Source: Vallitalea maricola
GTDB lineage: Bacteria; Bacillota; Clostridia; Lachnospirales; Vallitaleaceae
Reading direction: 5' to 3'
DNA: 64,000 bases
Assembly: GCF_036985595.1 (NCBI RefSeq)
Contig: NZ_BTPU01000039.1
Coordinates: 37,226 to 101,225, forward strand
The notes beneath the pieces are model-generated. The model saw only the letters and a list, made by a program, of their open reading frames with translations. It made no database searches and was not told the origin of the DNA. Shown here in pieces: positions 1 through 9,815 of this stretch (position 1 is the first letter of the stretch; the number at the start of each line of letters is the position of its first letter). The position numbers were made by a program, and so were the translations under genes.

Positions 1-234
1 GCCTATAGAATCTTCTAACTTGTCTTCTTCGTTAGTTATTGTATTTAGTACTATATGGGATGCACCATCTCCGATTTTTCTATTAGTAACATGACCATTT
101 TCAATCTCTATAATGGTCTTTTGTAAACTATCGGATTTCAAATCATGTATGACTACTTCACAATTCTTTCCGAAATGATGCACTATGCCTCTAGCCAGCC
201 GTTTTAAAAAATCCAAATTAACATTATTATCCAT
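1..234 (-). CDS. YheO-family PAS/HTH transcriptional regulator (partial, N-terminal 78 aa)
   Basis: The frame starts at ATG 234 and runs off the left edge, so only the first 78 residues are present. AAAGGA lies eight bases upstream of the ATG. The stretches GKNCEVVIHDL and IENGHVTNRKIGD are characteristic of the YheO-like PAS domain, which in full-length members precedes a C-terminal helix-turn-helix. That HTH is outside the window. The gene diverges from ssnA-ygfK-xdh. YheO-type regulators recur beside xanthine dehydrogenase and purine-catabolism genes, so it probably senses a purine-like ligand and controls this locus. The role is inferred from the family and the position. Confidence 0.8.
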   Translation of the reverse strand, partial: MDNNVNLDFLKRLARGIVHHFGKNCEVVIHDLKSDSLQKTIIEIENGHVTNRKIGDGASHIVLNTITNEEDKLEDSIG

Positions 235-616
235 TACAAAATCCTTTCAAAAGTTACTTTATTTTATTAGTTATCATGATTTATTATTTTATGATTTTAG
301 TATATCACCATAAAATTAATTATTCAATGATTATTGCAAAAATATTTTTATTTTACAAAAATATTTTTAATTTCTTTGACTTTTGCTACTATTGGTGGTA
401 GTCTGTTAATATAATATTATACGCATATACATTATGTATTTTAAAAATATTTATCTAATATATGTGTATTATGTTATATAGTATATTTTTAATATAATTA
501 GTTATTTAATATGATTTAATTAATATAATTTAATAACTAACATGATAAGTATTATATTATTAAGTCAAATTCTAAATAATCTTAATATAATTTATGGTAT
601 TATAAGGAGGGTTTAT
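235..616. promoter_or_regulatory. Divergent intergenic region between the YheO-type regulator and ssnA
   Basis: This 382-base, very AT-rich gap must hold the divergent promoters. Many TATAAT-like hexamers make an unambiguous promoter call impossible. A small dyad (CTAC-N8-GTAG) at 386-401 is the only compact symmetric site seen and could be an operator. No purine riboswitch core was recognised. A reading frame open from 542 is just the upstream extension of ssnA and has no ribosome binding site. Confidence 0.35.
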
Positions 617-1942
617 ATGATTTTATTGGGTAATGGAAAGTTGATAACCAGAGATGGTAATACCCCATTTATTGAAGATGGCTGTCTATGTGTAAAAGAT
701 AATCTAATCTACGATTTGGGAACCACTAAAGATATGAGAGAAAAATATCCAAATGAAGAATTTATTGATGCAAATCAAGGATTGATTATGCCAGGTCTTA
801 TTAATACACATCATCATATCTATAGTTCTTTTGCTAGAGGGTTATCCTTGAAAGGTTATCATCCCAAAAAGTTTTCAGATATTCTGGAAGGTATGTGGTG
901 GAAAATTGATAAACATCTAACTCTGGAAGATGTTAAGTATAGTTCTTATGTCACATATATAGATTGTATTAAGAATGGTGTAACAACTGTATTCGATCAT
1001 CATGCAAGCTATGGTGCGACAATTGGAAGTTTATTTGAGATATCTGGTGTGGCACATGAATTAGGATTACGTACTTGTCTTTGCTATGAGGTATCAGACC
1101 GTAATGGCAAAAATGAAATGGTTCAAGCAGTTAAAGAGAACACCAATTTCATTAACTCCACAAAACAGGATACCAGCGATATGCAAAAAGGTATGATGGG
1201 ATTACATGCTGCCTTCACTCTTTCTGATGAAACTTTATATCATATATCAGAAAATACACCAACTGATACAGGATATCATATCCATGTAGCTGAAGGTATC
1301 GAAGATTTATATGATTCCTTGAACAAACATAATAAACGTGTAGTCAATCGTTTATATGATATGGATATATTAGGTCCAAAAACTCTTGCCATTCATTGTA
1401 TTCATATAAATCCATTAGAGATGGATATTCTAAAAGAAACTAATACAATGATTGTACATAATCCTGAGTCTAATATGGGTAATGCTGTTGGTTGTACTCC
1501 TATATTAAAAATAATGGATAAAGATATTGTTCTTGGACTTGGAACAGATGGTTATACCAGTGATATGCTAGAATCCATGAAAGTAGCTAACATTTTACAT
1601 AAACATCATAATAACAATCCTTCTGTAGCATGGGCAGAAGTTCCCAAGATGTTATTTGATAATAATTCAGAAATAGCTAATCGTTTTTATGAAAAATCAT
1701 TGGGAATACTTAAAAAAGGTTCATATGCTGATGTAATCGTATTAGACTATGACCCATTCACCCCACTTGATGAAAATAATGTCAATAGCCATATTCTATT
1801 TGGCATGAATGGTCGTAACGTAAAAACAACTATGATAAATGGTAAGTTACTAATGAAAGATAGAGAACTTCTAAATATAGATGAAGCTAGTATATTTGCA
1901 AAAGCAAGAGAACTGTCAACAACTTTATGGAAAAAATTTTAA
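617..1942 (+). CDS. ssnA: SsnA-type putative aminohydrolase
   Basis: This 441-residue protein of the amidohydrolase superfamily belongs to the SsnA family, encoded with YgfK and selenium-dependent xanthine dehydrogenase. The exact substrate is unknown; a purine or related heterocycle deaminase is expected. Metal-site motifs are visible in order: NTHHHIYSSFARG near residue 62, HIHVAEG near 221, HCIHIN near 258 and GLGTDGYTSDM near 307. The ATG at 617 is chosen because AAGGAGG lies seven bases upstream; the frame is open 25 codons further upstream without an RBS. It leads an operon with ygfK, 14 bases downstream. Confidence 0.9.
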   Translation: MILLGNGKLITRDGNTPFIEDGCLCVKDNLIYDLGTTKDMREKYPNEEFIDANQGLIMPGLINTHHHIYSSFARGLSLKGYHPKKFSDILEGMWWKIDKHLTLEDVKYSSYVTYIDCIKNGVTTVFDHHASYGATIGSLFEISGVAHELGLRTCLCYEVSDRNGKNEMVQAVKENTNFINSTKQDTSDMQKGMMGLHAAFTLSDETLYHISENTPTDTGYHIHVAEGIEDLYDSLNKHNKRVVNRLYDMDILGPKTLAIHCIHINPLEMDILKETNTMIVHNPESNMGNAVGCTPILKIMDKDIVLGLGTDGYTSDMLESMKVANILHKHHNNNPSVAWAEVPKMLFDNNSEIANRFYEKSLGILKKGSYADVIVLDYDPFTPLDENNVNSHILFGMNGRNVKTTMINGKLLMKDRELLNIDEASIFAKARELSTTLWKKF

Positions 1943-1956
1943 TAGGGGTGTGAAAA

Positions 1957-4900
1957 ATGAGCGATAGAATGTATCCTATTCCATTTGAGAATATTATAGA
2001 ATGGATAATAGATGAATATAGTAGATTGGGCACAATATTTGGAGTAAGAAAATTCGTACATATTGATAGTAAAGATAAAATCGATTTGTTTGGTGAACAT
2101 ATGGAACTTCCTTTTGGTCCAGCTGCTGGTCCACATACTCAACTTACACAAAATATTATTGCTTCATATGTAGCTGGATGCAGATTTTTTGAATTAAAAA
2201 CTGTACAGACCTTAGATGGTGAAGATTTATGTGTAAATAAACCATGTATTAACGCAAGAGATGAAGGGTATAACGTTGAATGGTCAACAGAGCTAACAGT
2301 AGAACAAGCCTTAGAAGAATATGTTAAAGCGTGGTTTATTCTTAAGTTGTTATCAAAAGAATATGGCTTCGGTGATGAAAACGGCTTTATCTTCAATATG
2401 AGTGTTGGATATGATTTTGAAGGTATATCATCTCCAAAAATTGATGCTTTTATTGAAGGTTTGAAAGACGCTTCTTCCTCTCCTATTTGGCTCCAATGTA
2501 AAGAATATACTTTAAAGAATATAAATAGATTCAAAAATATAGATAAGAAATTTGTACAAAATATCTCCCCTAATATATGTACTTCTATTACTTTATCAAC
2601 CCTTCATGGATGTCCTCCTGAAGAAATAGAACGTATAGCTTCATATCTATTGGAAGAAAAGCATTTGAATACTTTTGTAAAATGTAATCCTACTCTACTT
2701 GGTTATGATTATGCTCGTAAAACTCTAGATGAAATGGGTTATGATTATTTAGTATTTGATGATTTTCATTTTAGGGATGATTTACAATATGAAGATGCTG
2801 TACCAATGATTCAGCGTCTATTACAACTGGCTGCTAAGAACAACTTGACTTTTGGAGTTAAGCTAACTAATACTTTTCCAGTAAAAATAGCTCATGATGA
2901 ACTCCCCGGTGAAGAAATGTATATGTCAGGACGTTCATTATATCCTCTTTCAATAGCTCTTGCCTACAAATTAGCGGAATCTTTCAACGGTAACCTTAAG
3001 ATTTCTTACTCTGGTGGTGCTGATGCATATAACATAGATAAAATTGTAAAAGCAGGAATATGGCCAATAACTATTGCTACTACCCTACTAAAGAATGGTG
3101 GATATGAACGCTGCATACAACTAGCTGATAAATTAAGAAATCTAAATCCTGATAATTACGCTAAAATAAGTCTATCAGCTATAAAAGAATTAAAAGAAAA
3201 TGCAGTAATTGATCCTTATTATAGAAAGCCAATAAAACCTTTACATAATAATAAAATAAATAAAAAAGTTCCTCTAGTTGATTGTTTTATATCTCCTTGT
3301 AAATTAGGTTGTCCTATTAACCAAGAAATACCTACTTATATTAATCTAATGGGTAAAGGCAAATACAAAGATGCACTAAAAGTAATTATTGATAGGAATC
3401 CTCTTCCCTTCATAACTGGTACTATATGCAGCCATCCATGTACAACTAAATGTACCCGTAATTTTTATGAAGAACATATTAAGATACGTGACGTGAAATT
3501 GGAAGCGGCAAAAGCAGCATATAATGATATTATAAATGAATTAAGTACACCTACTACAAAATCTCATACAAAAGTAGCCGTTATAGGAGGAGGTCCAGCA
3601 GGATTGGCAGCAGGATATTTTCTTGGCAGATGTGGAATGAATGTAACTATATTCGAAAAAAGAAAATCTTTAGGGGGTATTGTGAAACACGTAATCCCAG
3701 AATTCAGAATATCATCGGATTCCATTCAAAAGGATATTGAACTAATCAAGAAAATGGGTATTAAAGTAAAATTAGGCCATGAAGAAAATAATATTGAAGA
3801 ATTGAAAGAAAAAGGATATAAATATATATTACTAGCTGTTGGTGCTTGGAATCCTGTAAATCTAAAATTAGAAAACGGGAATCCTATTGATGCACTAGAT
3901 TTTCTGGAGAACATAAAAAATGGAAACAAAGAATATGAATTAGGTAAAGATATTGTTGTAATTGGCGGAGGCAATACCGCTATGGATACAGCAAGAGCTG
4001 CAAAAAGAGTTAAAGGTGTTATTAATGTATATCTAGTTTATAGAAGAACAAAAAAATATATGCCTGCCGATGAAGAAGAATTGTTACTAGCTGCTGAGGA
4101 TGGTGTAATAATCAAAGAACTGCTCTCCCCTGTCAAATTCTCAGAAGGTTCAATATATTGTGAAGAAATGAAGCTAGGAGAAATTGATAGTTCAGGCAGA
4201 CGCAAACCAATAAAAACAGGAAATTTAGTTAACATTCATGCAGATTCAATTATCTCTGCTATTGGTCAAAATACTGATACCTGCCTATTCCAATCTAATG
4301 GAATCAAGGTAGAAAATAATAATGTAATAGTGAACCAAGAAACATGCGAATCAAATATTGAAAATGTCTATGTTGTAGGTGATGCCCTTCGTGGTCCATC
4401 AACAGTTGTAGAATCTATTGCGGATTCAATTAAATCCTCTTTGTCTATTATGGATAAGGAATATATAAAAGATAAAGGGTTTGGTACTTACTTTAATAAA
4501 CAAAACTTGGAAGATGCCTATGTTAAAAAAGGTACTATTGAAAAATTTGATGATATAAAAAATGAAAGTAAAAGATGTCTCGAATGTAATATGGTGTGTG
4601 AAACATGTGTTGATGTATGTCCTAATAGGGCTAATATCTCACTCACTGTTCCTGGCAAATCCATGTCACAGATTATACATATAGACAGCTTATGTAACGA
4701 ATGTGGTAACTGTGAAGTATTCTGTCCATATGATAGTGCACCATATAAAGATAAATTCACCCTTTTCAATACAGAAAAAGATTTCTTAGAAAGTAAAAAC
4801 CAAGGATTCTATATGTGTAATAACAATGGAAGTGAATGCAGAATTAGGCTTAATGATGAGATACTGAAGATTGACCTTAACAACGATCATAATACACTAC

Positions 4901-4962
4901 CTGCAGATATTAAAAACATAATAACCACTGTAAATGAAAAATATAGTTTTCTAATGAGGTGA
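1957..4962 (+). CDS. ygfK: YgfK-type putative selenate reductase subunit / flavin iron-sulfur oxidoreductase
   Basis: This 1001-residue multidomain redox protein matches YgfK. The first 400 or so residues resemble a dihydroorotate or dihydropyrimidine dehydrogenase TIM barrel. A GltD-like Cys-rich adaptor follows (ISPCKLGCPINQ and ICSHPCTTKC). Next come two Rossmann dinucleotide-binding motifs, VIGGGPAGLAAGYF near residue 540 and VIGGGNTAMDTARAAKR near 670, and a VGDALRGPSTVVES flavin motif near 806. The C-terminus holds two Cys clusters (CLECNMVCETCVDVCP near 874, CNECGNCEVFCPY near 912) typical of 4Fe-4S sites. Purified substrates are poorly defined. With xdh directly downstream and no separate FAD subunit nearby, it probably exchanges electrons between the hydroxylase and NAD(P)H. 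An AGGGGTG RBS precedes the ATG. Confidence 0.9.
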   Translation: MSDRMYPIPFENIIEWIIDEYSRLGTIFGVRKFVHIDSKDKIDLFGEHMELPFGPAAGPHTQLTQNIIASYVAGCRFFELKTVQTLDGEDLCVNKPCINARDEGYNVEWSTELTVEQALEEYVKAWFILKLLSKEYGFGDENGFIFNMSVGYDFEGISSPKIDAFIEGLKDASSSPIWLQCKEYTLKNINRFKNIDKKFVQNISPNICTSITLSTLHGCPPEEIERIASYLLEEKHLNTFVKCNPTLLGYDYARKTLDEMGYDYLVFDDFHFRDDLQYEDAVPMIQRLLQLAAKNNLTFGVKLTNTFPVKIAHDELPGEEMYMSGRSLYPLSIALAYKLAESFNGNLKISYSGGADAYNIDKIVKAGIWPITIATTLLKNGGYERCIQLADKLRNLNPDNYAKISLSAIKELKENAVIDPYYRKPIKPLHNNKINKKVPLVDCFISPCKLGCPINQEIPTYINLMGKGKYKDALKVIIDRNPLPFITGTICSHPCTTKCTRNFYEEHIKIRDVKLEAAKAAYNDIINELSTPTTKSHTKVAVIGGGPAGLAAGYFLGRCGMNVTIFEKRKSLGGIVKHVIPEFRISSDSIQKDIELIKKMGIKVKLGHEENNIEELKEKGYKYILLAVGAWNPVNLKLENGNPIDALDFLENIKNGNKEYELGKDIVVIGGGNTAMDTARAAKRVKGVINVYLVYRRTKKYMPADEEELLLAAEDGVIIKELLSPVKFSEGSIYCEEMKLGEIDSSGRRKPIKTGNLVNIHADSIISAIGQNTDTCLFQSNGIKVENNNVIVNQETCESNIENVYVVGDALRGPSTVVESIADSIKSSLSIMDKEYIKDKGFGTYFNKQNLEDAYVKKGTIEKFDDIKNESKRCLECNMVCETCVDVCPNRANISLTVPGKSMSQIIHIDSLCNECGNCEVFCPYDSAPYKDKFTLFNTEKDFLESKNQGFYMCNNNGSECRIRLNDEILKIDLNNDHNTLPADIKNIITTVNEKYSFLMR

Positions 4963-4967
4963 TTTCG

Positions 4968-7529
4968 ATGTCAAATTTTATTGTTAATGGACAACGTGTT
5001 TTTGTACCAAAGAAACAGAAATTGATCAATTATCTAAGAGATACATTAAATCTTACTTCCGTTAAAAATGGATGTATGGAAGGTTCATGTGGAGCATGTA
5101 TGGTACTGGTTGACGGTAAAGCAACTAAGTCATGTGTTTTATGGACTGATAAGTTGAATGGAAAAGATATATTAACTGTAGAAGGTTTTTCTGAAAGAGA
5201 AAAGAATGTATATAGCTATGCCTTCAAAGAAGCTGGTGCTGTCCAATGTGGTTTTTGTACTCCTGGTATGGTTATTAGTGCAAAAGGATTGCTTGATAAA
5301 TTGCCTGACCCTAATGAAGAACAAATAAGAGAGGCAATAAAAAACAATATATGCAGATGTACAGGTTATGTAAAGATAGTAAAAGCAATAGAATTAGCTG
5401 CAAAGTTATTAAGAGAGAATACTAATATACCAGAATGTTCTTTCACTGGTCTTGTGGGAGAAAATATGCACAGAGTTGATGCCATCTCAAAAGTACTTGG
5501 GGAAGCAGAATATGTAGATGACATGCGTATTGATGGTATGATATATGGAAGCTGTCTTAGAAGCAAATATCCTCGTGCAATCGTGAAAAAAATCAATACA
5601 AGTCAAGCTGAAAAACTGGAAGGTGTCATATCAGTGATTACTGCAAAAGATTTACCTGGTTCACCTAAGATTGGTCATCTAAAGAAAGATTGGGATATAC
5701 TTATACCAGAAGGAAACCAGACAAGATGCTTAGGTGATGCTATAGTGCTGATTGCTGCAGAAACAAAAGAAATTCTGGAACAAGCAAAATCACTGATTGA
5801 TATTGAGTACGAAGAACTAAAACCTGTCACATGTCCAACAGAAGCTTTAGCCGACAACGCTCCTCTAATTCATGAAGACGGTAATATCTTATCCGTAGAA
5901 CATCTAGTCAGGGGTGATGCAGATGAAAAAATCAAGAATTCCAAATATGTTGTAACTAACCATTATAGTACTCCTTTTACAGAACATGCCTTTTTAGAAC
6001 CTGAAAGTGCAATTGCTGTTCCTGAAAAAGATGATAAAATAACTATTTATTGTGCTGATCAGGGAATCTACCAGACACATAGAGAATGTACAGAAGCCGT
6101 AGGCTTAGATAAAGATAAAGTAAGAGTCATCAGTAAAATAGTAGGCGGAGCATTTGGGGGAAAAGAAGATATGACAGTTCAACATCTTGCGGCTATACTA
6201 GCATATAAAACTCATAAACCTGTAAAAGTTTCATTTACACGAAAAGAAAGTATACTAGTACACCCTAAACGTCATGCAATGGAAATGGATTTCACAACAG
6301 CTTGTGATGAGAATGGTTATCTCACAGCTATGAAAGCTACCATCATATCTGACACAGGTGCTTATGCATCACTAGGAGGACCTGTACTCCAAAGGGCATG
6401 TACTCATGCAGCTGGACCATATAATTATCAAGATGTAGATATATTAGGAAAAGCGGTATATACCAATAATCCACCTGGTGGAGCTTTCAGGGGTTTTGGT
6501 GTTACTCAGAGCTGTTTTGCCACTGAAAATAACATTAACCAATTAGCAAAATTAGTTGGAATATCACCTTGGGAAATACGATATAGAAATGCAATAAGAC
6601 CAGGCCAGATACTTCCTAATGGTCAGGTTGCTGATGAATATACAGCTTGTGCTGAAACACTAGAAGCTGTTAAAGAAGATTTTGAAAGCGAAAAACATGT
6701 AGGTATTGCTTGTGCTATGAAAAATGCAGGACTTGGGGTTGGTGTCCCGGATACAGGCAGATGCAGATTGATAATTAAAGACAATAAGATATATACTCAT
6801 ACAAGTGCAGCCTGTGTTGGTCAAGGGCTGGCAACAGTTATCACTCAAATGATTTGCCAAGTCATCAATATATCACCTAATAACATTGTACATAGTACTC
6901 CTGACACCTATTTGACTCCTGATTCTGGTAACTCTACTGCCTCTCGACAAACAGTTTTTACAGGAGAAGCTGCAAGGATAGCCGCAACCAAATTACAAAA
7001 TGATCTAAAAGATAAATCATTATCAGAACTAGAGGGTAAAGAATATTATGGGGAATACACCTGTGTAACTGATCCATTAGGTTCTGATAAGGAGTATCCT
7101 TACAGTCATGTTACATACGGTTACGCTACACATGTTGTAATATTAAATGATGATGGAACTATAAAAAGAATTGTAGCATGCCACGATGTTGGAACTCCAA
7201 TTAATCCAAAATCCATTGAAGGACAGATTGAAGGTGGAACTGTTATGAGTCTTGGCTATGCACTAACTGAAAATTATCCTTTAGATAATTGCAGACCTAC
7301 AGCTAAATTCGGTACATTGGGGCTGTTTAAGGCTAATAAGGTTCCAGAAATCAAACCGATAATTATAGGCAAAAAGCATAAGGGGTTGGCGCATGGTGCA
7401 AAAGGTATCGGAGAAATTTGTTCTATAGTTACAGCACCAGCAGTATCCAATGCATATTACAACTACGATAATGAATTCAGAACTAGTTTACCTCTTGTCA
7501 ATACTCCTTATAGTAAGAAAAAGAAATAA
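4968..7529 (+). CDS. xdh: Selenium-dependent xanthine dehydrogenase (2Fe-2S plus molybdopterin domains)
   Basis: This 853-residue xanthine dehydrogenase-family hydroxylase should oxidise purines such as hypoxanthine or xanthine. The N-terminal ferredoxin-like domain shows CMEGSCGACMVLVDG near residue 36 and the helical 2Fe-2S motif CGFCTPG...CRCTGY near residues 100-130. The molybdopterin part shows GGAFGGKED, PPGGAFRGFG and, near the C-terminus, GAKGIGE with the expected catalytic Glu. There is no internal FAD domain. In this family selenium is a labile non-protein ligand, so no in-frame TGA is expected and none is seen. GAGGTG precedes ATG 4968, which I prefer over the GTG at 4959 that forms part of that RBS. 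The gene follows the ygfK stop by five bases. Confidence 0.92.
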   Translation: MSNFIVNGQRVFVPKKQKLINYLRDTLNLTSVKNGCMEGSCGACMVLVDGKATKSCVLWTDKLNGKDILTVEGFSEREKNVYSYAFKEAGAVQCGFCTPGMVISAKGLLDKLPDPNEEQIREAIKNNICRCTGYVKIVKAIELAAKLLRENTNIPECSFTGLVGENMHRVDAISKVLGEAEYVDDMRIDGMIYGSCLRSKYPRAIVKKINTSQAEKLEGVISVITAKDLPGSPKIGHLKKDWDILIPEGNQTRCLGDAIVLIAAETKEILEQAKSLIDIEYEELKPVTCPTEALADNAPLIHEDGNILSVEHLVRGDADEKIKNSKYVVTNHYSTPFTEHAFLEPESAIAVPEKDDKITIYCADQGIYQTHRECTEAVGLDKDKVRVISKIVGGAFGGKEDMTVQHLAAILAYKTHKPVKVSFTRKESILVHPKRHAMEMDFTTACDENGYLTAMKATIISDTGAYASLGGPVLQRACTHAAGPYNYQDVDILGKAVYTNNPPGGAFRGFGVTQSCFATENNINQLAKLVGISPWEIRYRNAIRPGQILPNGQVADEYTACAETLEAVKEDFESEKHVGIACAMKNAGLGVGVPDTGRCRLIIKDNKIYTHTSAACVGQGLATVITQMICQVINISPNNIVHSTPDTYLTPDSGNSTASRQTVFTGEAARIAATKLQNDLKDKSLSELEGKEYYGEYTCVTDPLGSDKEYPYSHVTYGYATHVVILNDDGTIKRIVACHDVGTPINPKSIEGQIEGGTVMSLGYALTENYPLDNCRPTAKFGTLGLFKANKVPEIKPIIIGKKHKGLAHGAKGIGEICSIVTAPAVSNAYYNYDNEFRTSLPLVNTPYSKKKK

Positions 7530-7532
7530 TAT

Positions 7533-7579
7533 AAAATCTCCACCCTTTATCTGATTATATTAAGGATGGAGATTTTTTT
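7533..7579. terminator. Bidirectional terminator between xdh and yqeB
   Basis: AAAATCTCCACCCTT pairs with AAGGATGGAGATTTT across a short loop with one mismatch, and a run of T follows on the plus strand. It ends the ssnA-ygfK-xdh operon and lies about 80 bases before the convergent yqeB stop. Confidence 0.8.
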
Positions 7580-7656
7580 AAAAATTATTATACACAGATT
7601 TATATATACTAGTTTATGATTATAACCAAGTAATGTAAGATTATATATATGCCTAT

Positions 7657-8448
7657 TTATTTTTGCATAGTTAATATAGCTTCTAGAACTCCCCCAGCTA
7701 CCGCTCTTGCCTTATCAGATATGGTAAAACAATGGTCAACTTTACCTCTAGGGTCCACATCTCCTATCTTAAAATTCTCAGTAACGTGTATACCACTTTT
7801 TATCAATCCTCTTATTACTCCATCTAAAGGAGCTAATATAGGTGATTCATCAATATATCCTATACAATCACCTTTATTGACTACATCACCTATATGGGCT
7901 TTGGTAATTACAATACCTTCATTAGAAGAACGTATAACCCTCTCATGGGTGTATCCTTCTATATTACCTGGAATACCAGTATTCTTTTGTGGCTTCCCAC
8001 TATAGATTACTTTACCTAGATCATGTCCTCTATTTGTCTCAATGACAGCATGTACATCTTTGCCTGCTGTAAATCCTGGACCTAAGCCTATGACAATAGG
8101 TGCCATCTCCATATTGGTACCCAAATTCTTCTTAGCTAATATTGCATCTATCACAATATCTGGTTTTAAAGTGTCAATACTCTTACCTGTTTCATCAACT
8201 AACATTGGAATAATACTCTTATTCAAATAATCATCAACATCGTTCACATCATCTATTCTAATAGCCTTAATACCTTCTATAGTTATTTCCTTATCAAATA
8301 ATGCATTTGCAAATGAAACTGTTCTTCTTATAACAGTTGGTTTATCTATCTCTAGTACTACAACTCTGAACCCACATTTTGTAAGCCTATGTATAGTTCC
8401 ACTTGCAATATCTCCTCCTCCTCTTACTACAACTAACCCTCTATTCAT
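7657..8448 (-). CDS. yqeB: YqeB-type selenium-dependent molybdenum hydroxylase maturation protein
   Basis: This 263-residue protein of the YqeB (EF2563) family is known from comparative genomics to track selenium-dependent molybdenum hydroxylases and is implicated in making the labile selenium cofactor. The N-terminus LVVVRGGGDIASG is the typical family opening, with a Rossmann-like GGGD. The middle contains DIVIDAILAKKN and the C-terminal half carries GDCIGYIDESPI, a lipoyl/biotinyl-like segment. AAGGAG lies ten bases upstream of the ATG, which overlaps the preceding gene by eight bases. It is the last gene of the xdhC-to-yqeB operon. Confidence 0.9.
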   Translation of the reverse strand: MNRGLVVVRGGGDIASGTIHRLTKCGFRVVVLEIDKPTVIRRTVSFANALFDKEITIEGIKAIRIDDVNDVDDYLNKSIIPMLVDETGKSIDTLKPDIVIDAILAKKNLGTNMEMAPIVIGLGPGFTAGKDVHAVIETNRGHDLGKVIYSGKPQKNTGIPGNIEGYTHERVIRSSNEGIVITKAHIGDVVNKGDCIGYIDESPILAPLDGVIRGLIKSGIHVTENFKIGDVDPRGKVDHCFTISDKARAVAGGVLEAILTMQK

Positions 8449-9034
8449 TATCAGTCAACTCCTTAATAATTAAATAATCTTCTTTGGTGTCAATATCCAA
8501 CCCCCATTTGCTTTCAGATATATCTAAATAATAGACTTCGTCTTTATTATCTTTGATTATATTCCTTCCCCCAATATCTCCGGTAATTCTAAGAAAATCA
8601 TCTTTCCAATTTGAGCCGAAAATAACAGGATTACCTCTTTCACCATCATATCTTGGAACGATAATACTTTCTTTTCTATTATTGAATGTTGTTATCAAAT
8701 CTTCAACAACATGAGAATTAACAAAAGGTTGATCGCCATTGATAAACATATATGCATCTGTTTCAGTAGCTTTCATAATAGCACATTTAATTGAACTGCT
8801 CATACCTGTTATAGCTGATTGGTTATAAACATGTTGTACTTTAAAATTTTCAGCTATTTTTTTTATTTCTTCATTTTGATAAACAAGTACAATTTCTTTA
8901 AATTCACTTTTAATTATTGTTTCTATTACATGAGCAATTATAGGTTTACCATCTAACTTCATCAATAATTTTTCTCTGCCAAATCTTCTAGAAAAACCTG
9001 CTGCCAAGATAATAGCTGTTACCAAAATTATCAC
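8441..9034 (-). CDS. MocA-like molybdenum cofactor nucleotidyltransferase
   Basis: This protein of about 197 residues is a MobA/MocA-type NTP transferase that probably cytidylylates or otherwise matures molybdopterin for the xdh-encoded hydroxylase. The N-terminal signature AIILAAGFSRRFGREKLLM holds the GG/R/K nucleotide-binding loop, and MFINGDQPFV near residue 100 is the metal-binding region with its Asp. The start is ambiguous. A GTG at 9034 overlaps the yqeC stop as GTGA, while a TTG at 9025 has GGAGTG at ideal spacing and begins directly before the core fold. Tight overlaps on both sides argue for translational coupling. Confidence 0.87.
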   Translation of the reverse strand: MIILVTAIILAAGFSRRFGREKLLMKLDGKPIIAHVIETIIKSEFKEIVLVYQNEEIKKIAENFKVQHVYNQSAITGMSSSIKCAIMKATETDAYMFINGDQPFVNSHVVEDLITTFNNRKESIIVPRYDGERGNPVIFGSNWKDDFLRITGDIGGRNIIKDNKDEVYYLDISESKWGLDIDTKEDYLIIKELTDNE

Positions 9035-9801
9035 TCCACAATCTTGATTATTGGATTTTCCATATTTACATTTCCAATAATTACCCTTGAGATGTTCACA
9101 CCATCTTTTATAATTTTTTCTCCCAATTTTTGCGCATAAAATAATTGTTCATCATCTCGTATTTTATTTAGTAGAACCACCTTTTTAGAATGGTTCTTGC
9201 ATCCTTTGAATAAACCTTCTCTGGAAATAATTAATTTGAAGATGGTTTCATAATCAATGATGTCCCCAATCTCTTTACCTACTACCCTTGAAAAAATATT
9301 TGCTCTATGTACCCAGTTCTCATCTATTCTCTTTCCTATAATGTCTAAACCAATGCAGCCCACTACCAAAGTTGAACAATTTGCTATTACTGGCTCATAC
9401 CATGTTGGTGCTTTTATGGACTTTCTTTTTGCTCCATCAGCTTCTATTACAATGAAATCGTAATCCCCTTGATTTAATAGAGGTTTCACCCACTCTTTTT
9501 CAATACCTTTTATTTTATTATTATCATGAAAGATGTTTTTACCTATCATAGTAACGGTACCTCTAGATAATCTCTTAGATTCTAATATCAGTTGTTCTAG
9601 GTTATTTGAGATAATTAAGTTATCATATTCATTTGACATGGGATAATAAATTGCAGTTGTTGTGGTCAATAATACTTTTCTCTTAAGTTCCTTTAATTCA
9701 TTTCCAAGTCTATACATAGTTGTAGTTTTTCCACCAGCTCCAACTATAGATATTATATTATTACCTTGTACGTCTAAATCTAATGCATTTAAAAGATCCA
9801 C
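9031..9801 (-). CDS. yqeC: YqeC-type selenium-dependent hydroxylase accessory protein
   Basis: This 256-residue P-loop protein matches YqeC, a second marker of selenium-dependent molybdenum hydroxylase loci. The Walker A motif VGAGGKTTTMYRLG sits near residues 21-34, LLTTTTAIYYP follows, and DYDFIVIEADGAKRKSIKAP near residue 118 looks like Walker B plus a family motif. It starts with GTG at 9801 behind AGAGGAT. The biochemical role is unproven; it is thought to act in selenium-cofactor delivery or assembly. Its stop overlaps the start of the MocA-like gene. Confidence 0.9.
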   Translation of the reverse strand: MDLLNALDLDVQGNNIISIVGAGGKTTTMYRLGNELKELKRKVLLTTTTAIYYPMSNEYDNLIISNNLEQLILESKRLSRGTVTMIGKNIFHDNNKIKGIEKEWVKPLLNQGDYDFIVIEADGAKRKSIKAPTWYEPVIANCSTLVVGCIGLDIIGKRIDENWVHRANIFSRVVGKEIGDIIDYETIFKLIISREGLFKGCKNHSKKVVLLNKIRDDEQLFYAQKLGEKIIKDGVNISRVIIGNVNMENPIIKIVE

Positions 9802-9815
9802 TTTTTTATCCTCTC

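Noticed and set aside
235..616. Purine riboswitch upstream of ssnA
   Set aside because: No conserved purine-aptamer core or matching three-way stems could be found; the region is simple AT-rich sequence.
4959..7529. Possible selenocysteine codon in the selenium-dependent xanthine dehydrogenase
   Set aside because: The frame is uninterrupted by TGA, and the family uses a labile non-protein selenium ligand.
7649..8005. 118-codon open frame on the plus strand opposite yqeB
   Set aside because: It lies entirely antisense to a well-supported family gene, has no RBS and encodes no recognisable protein.
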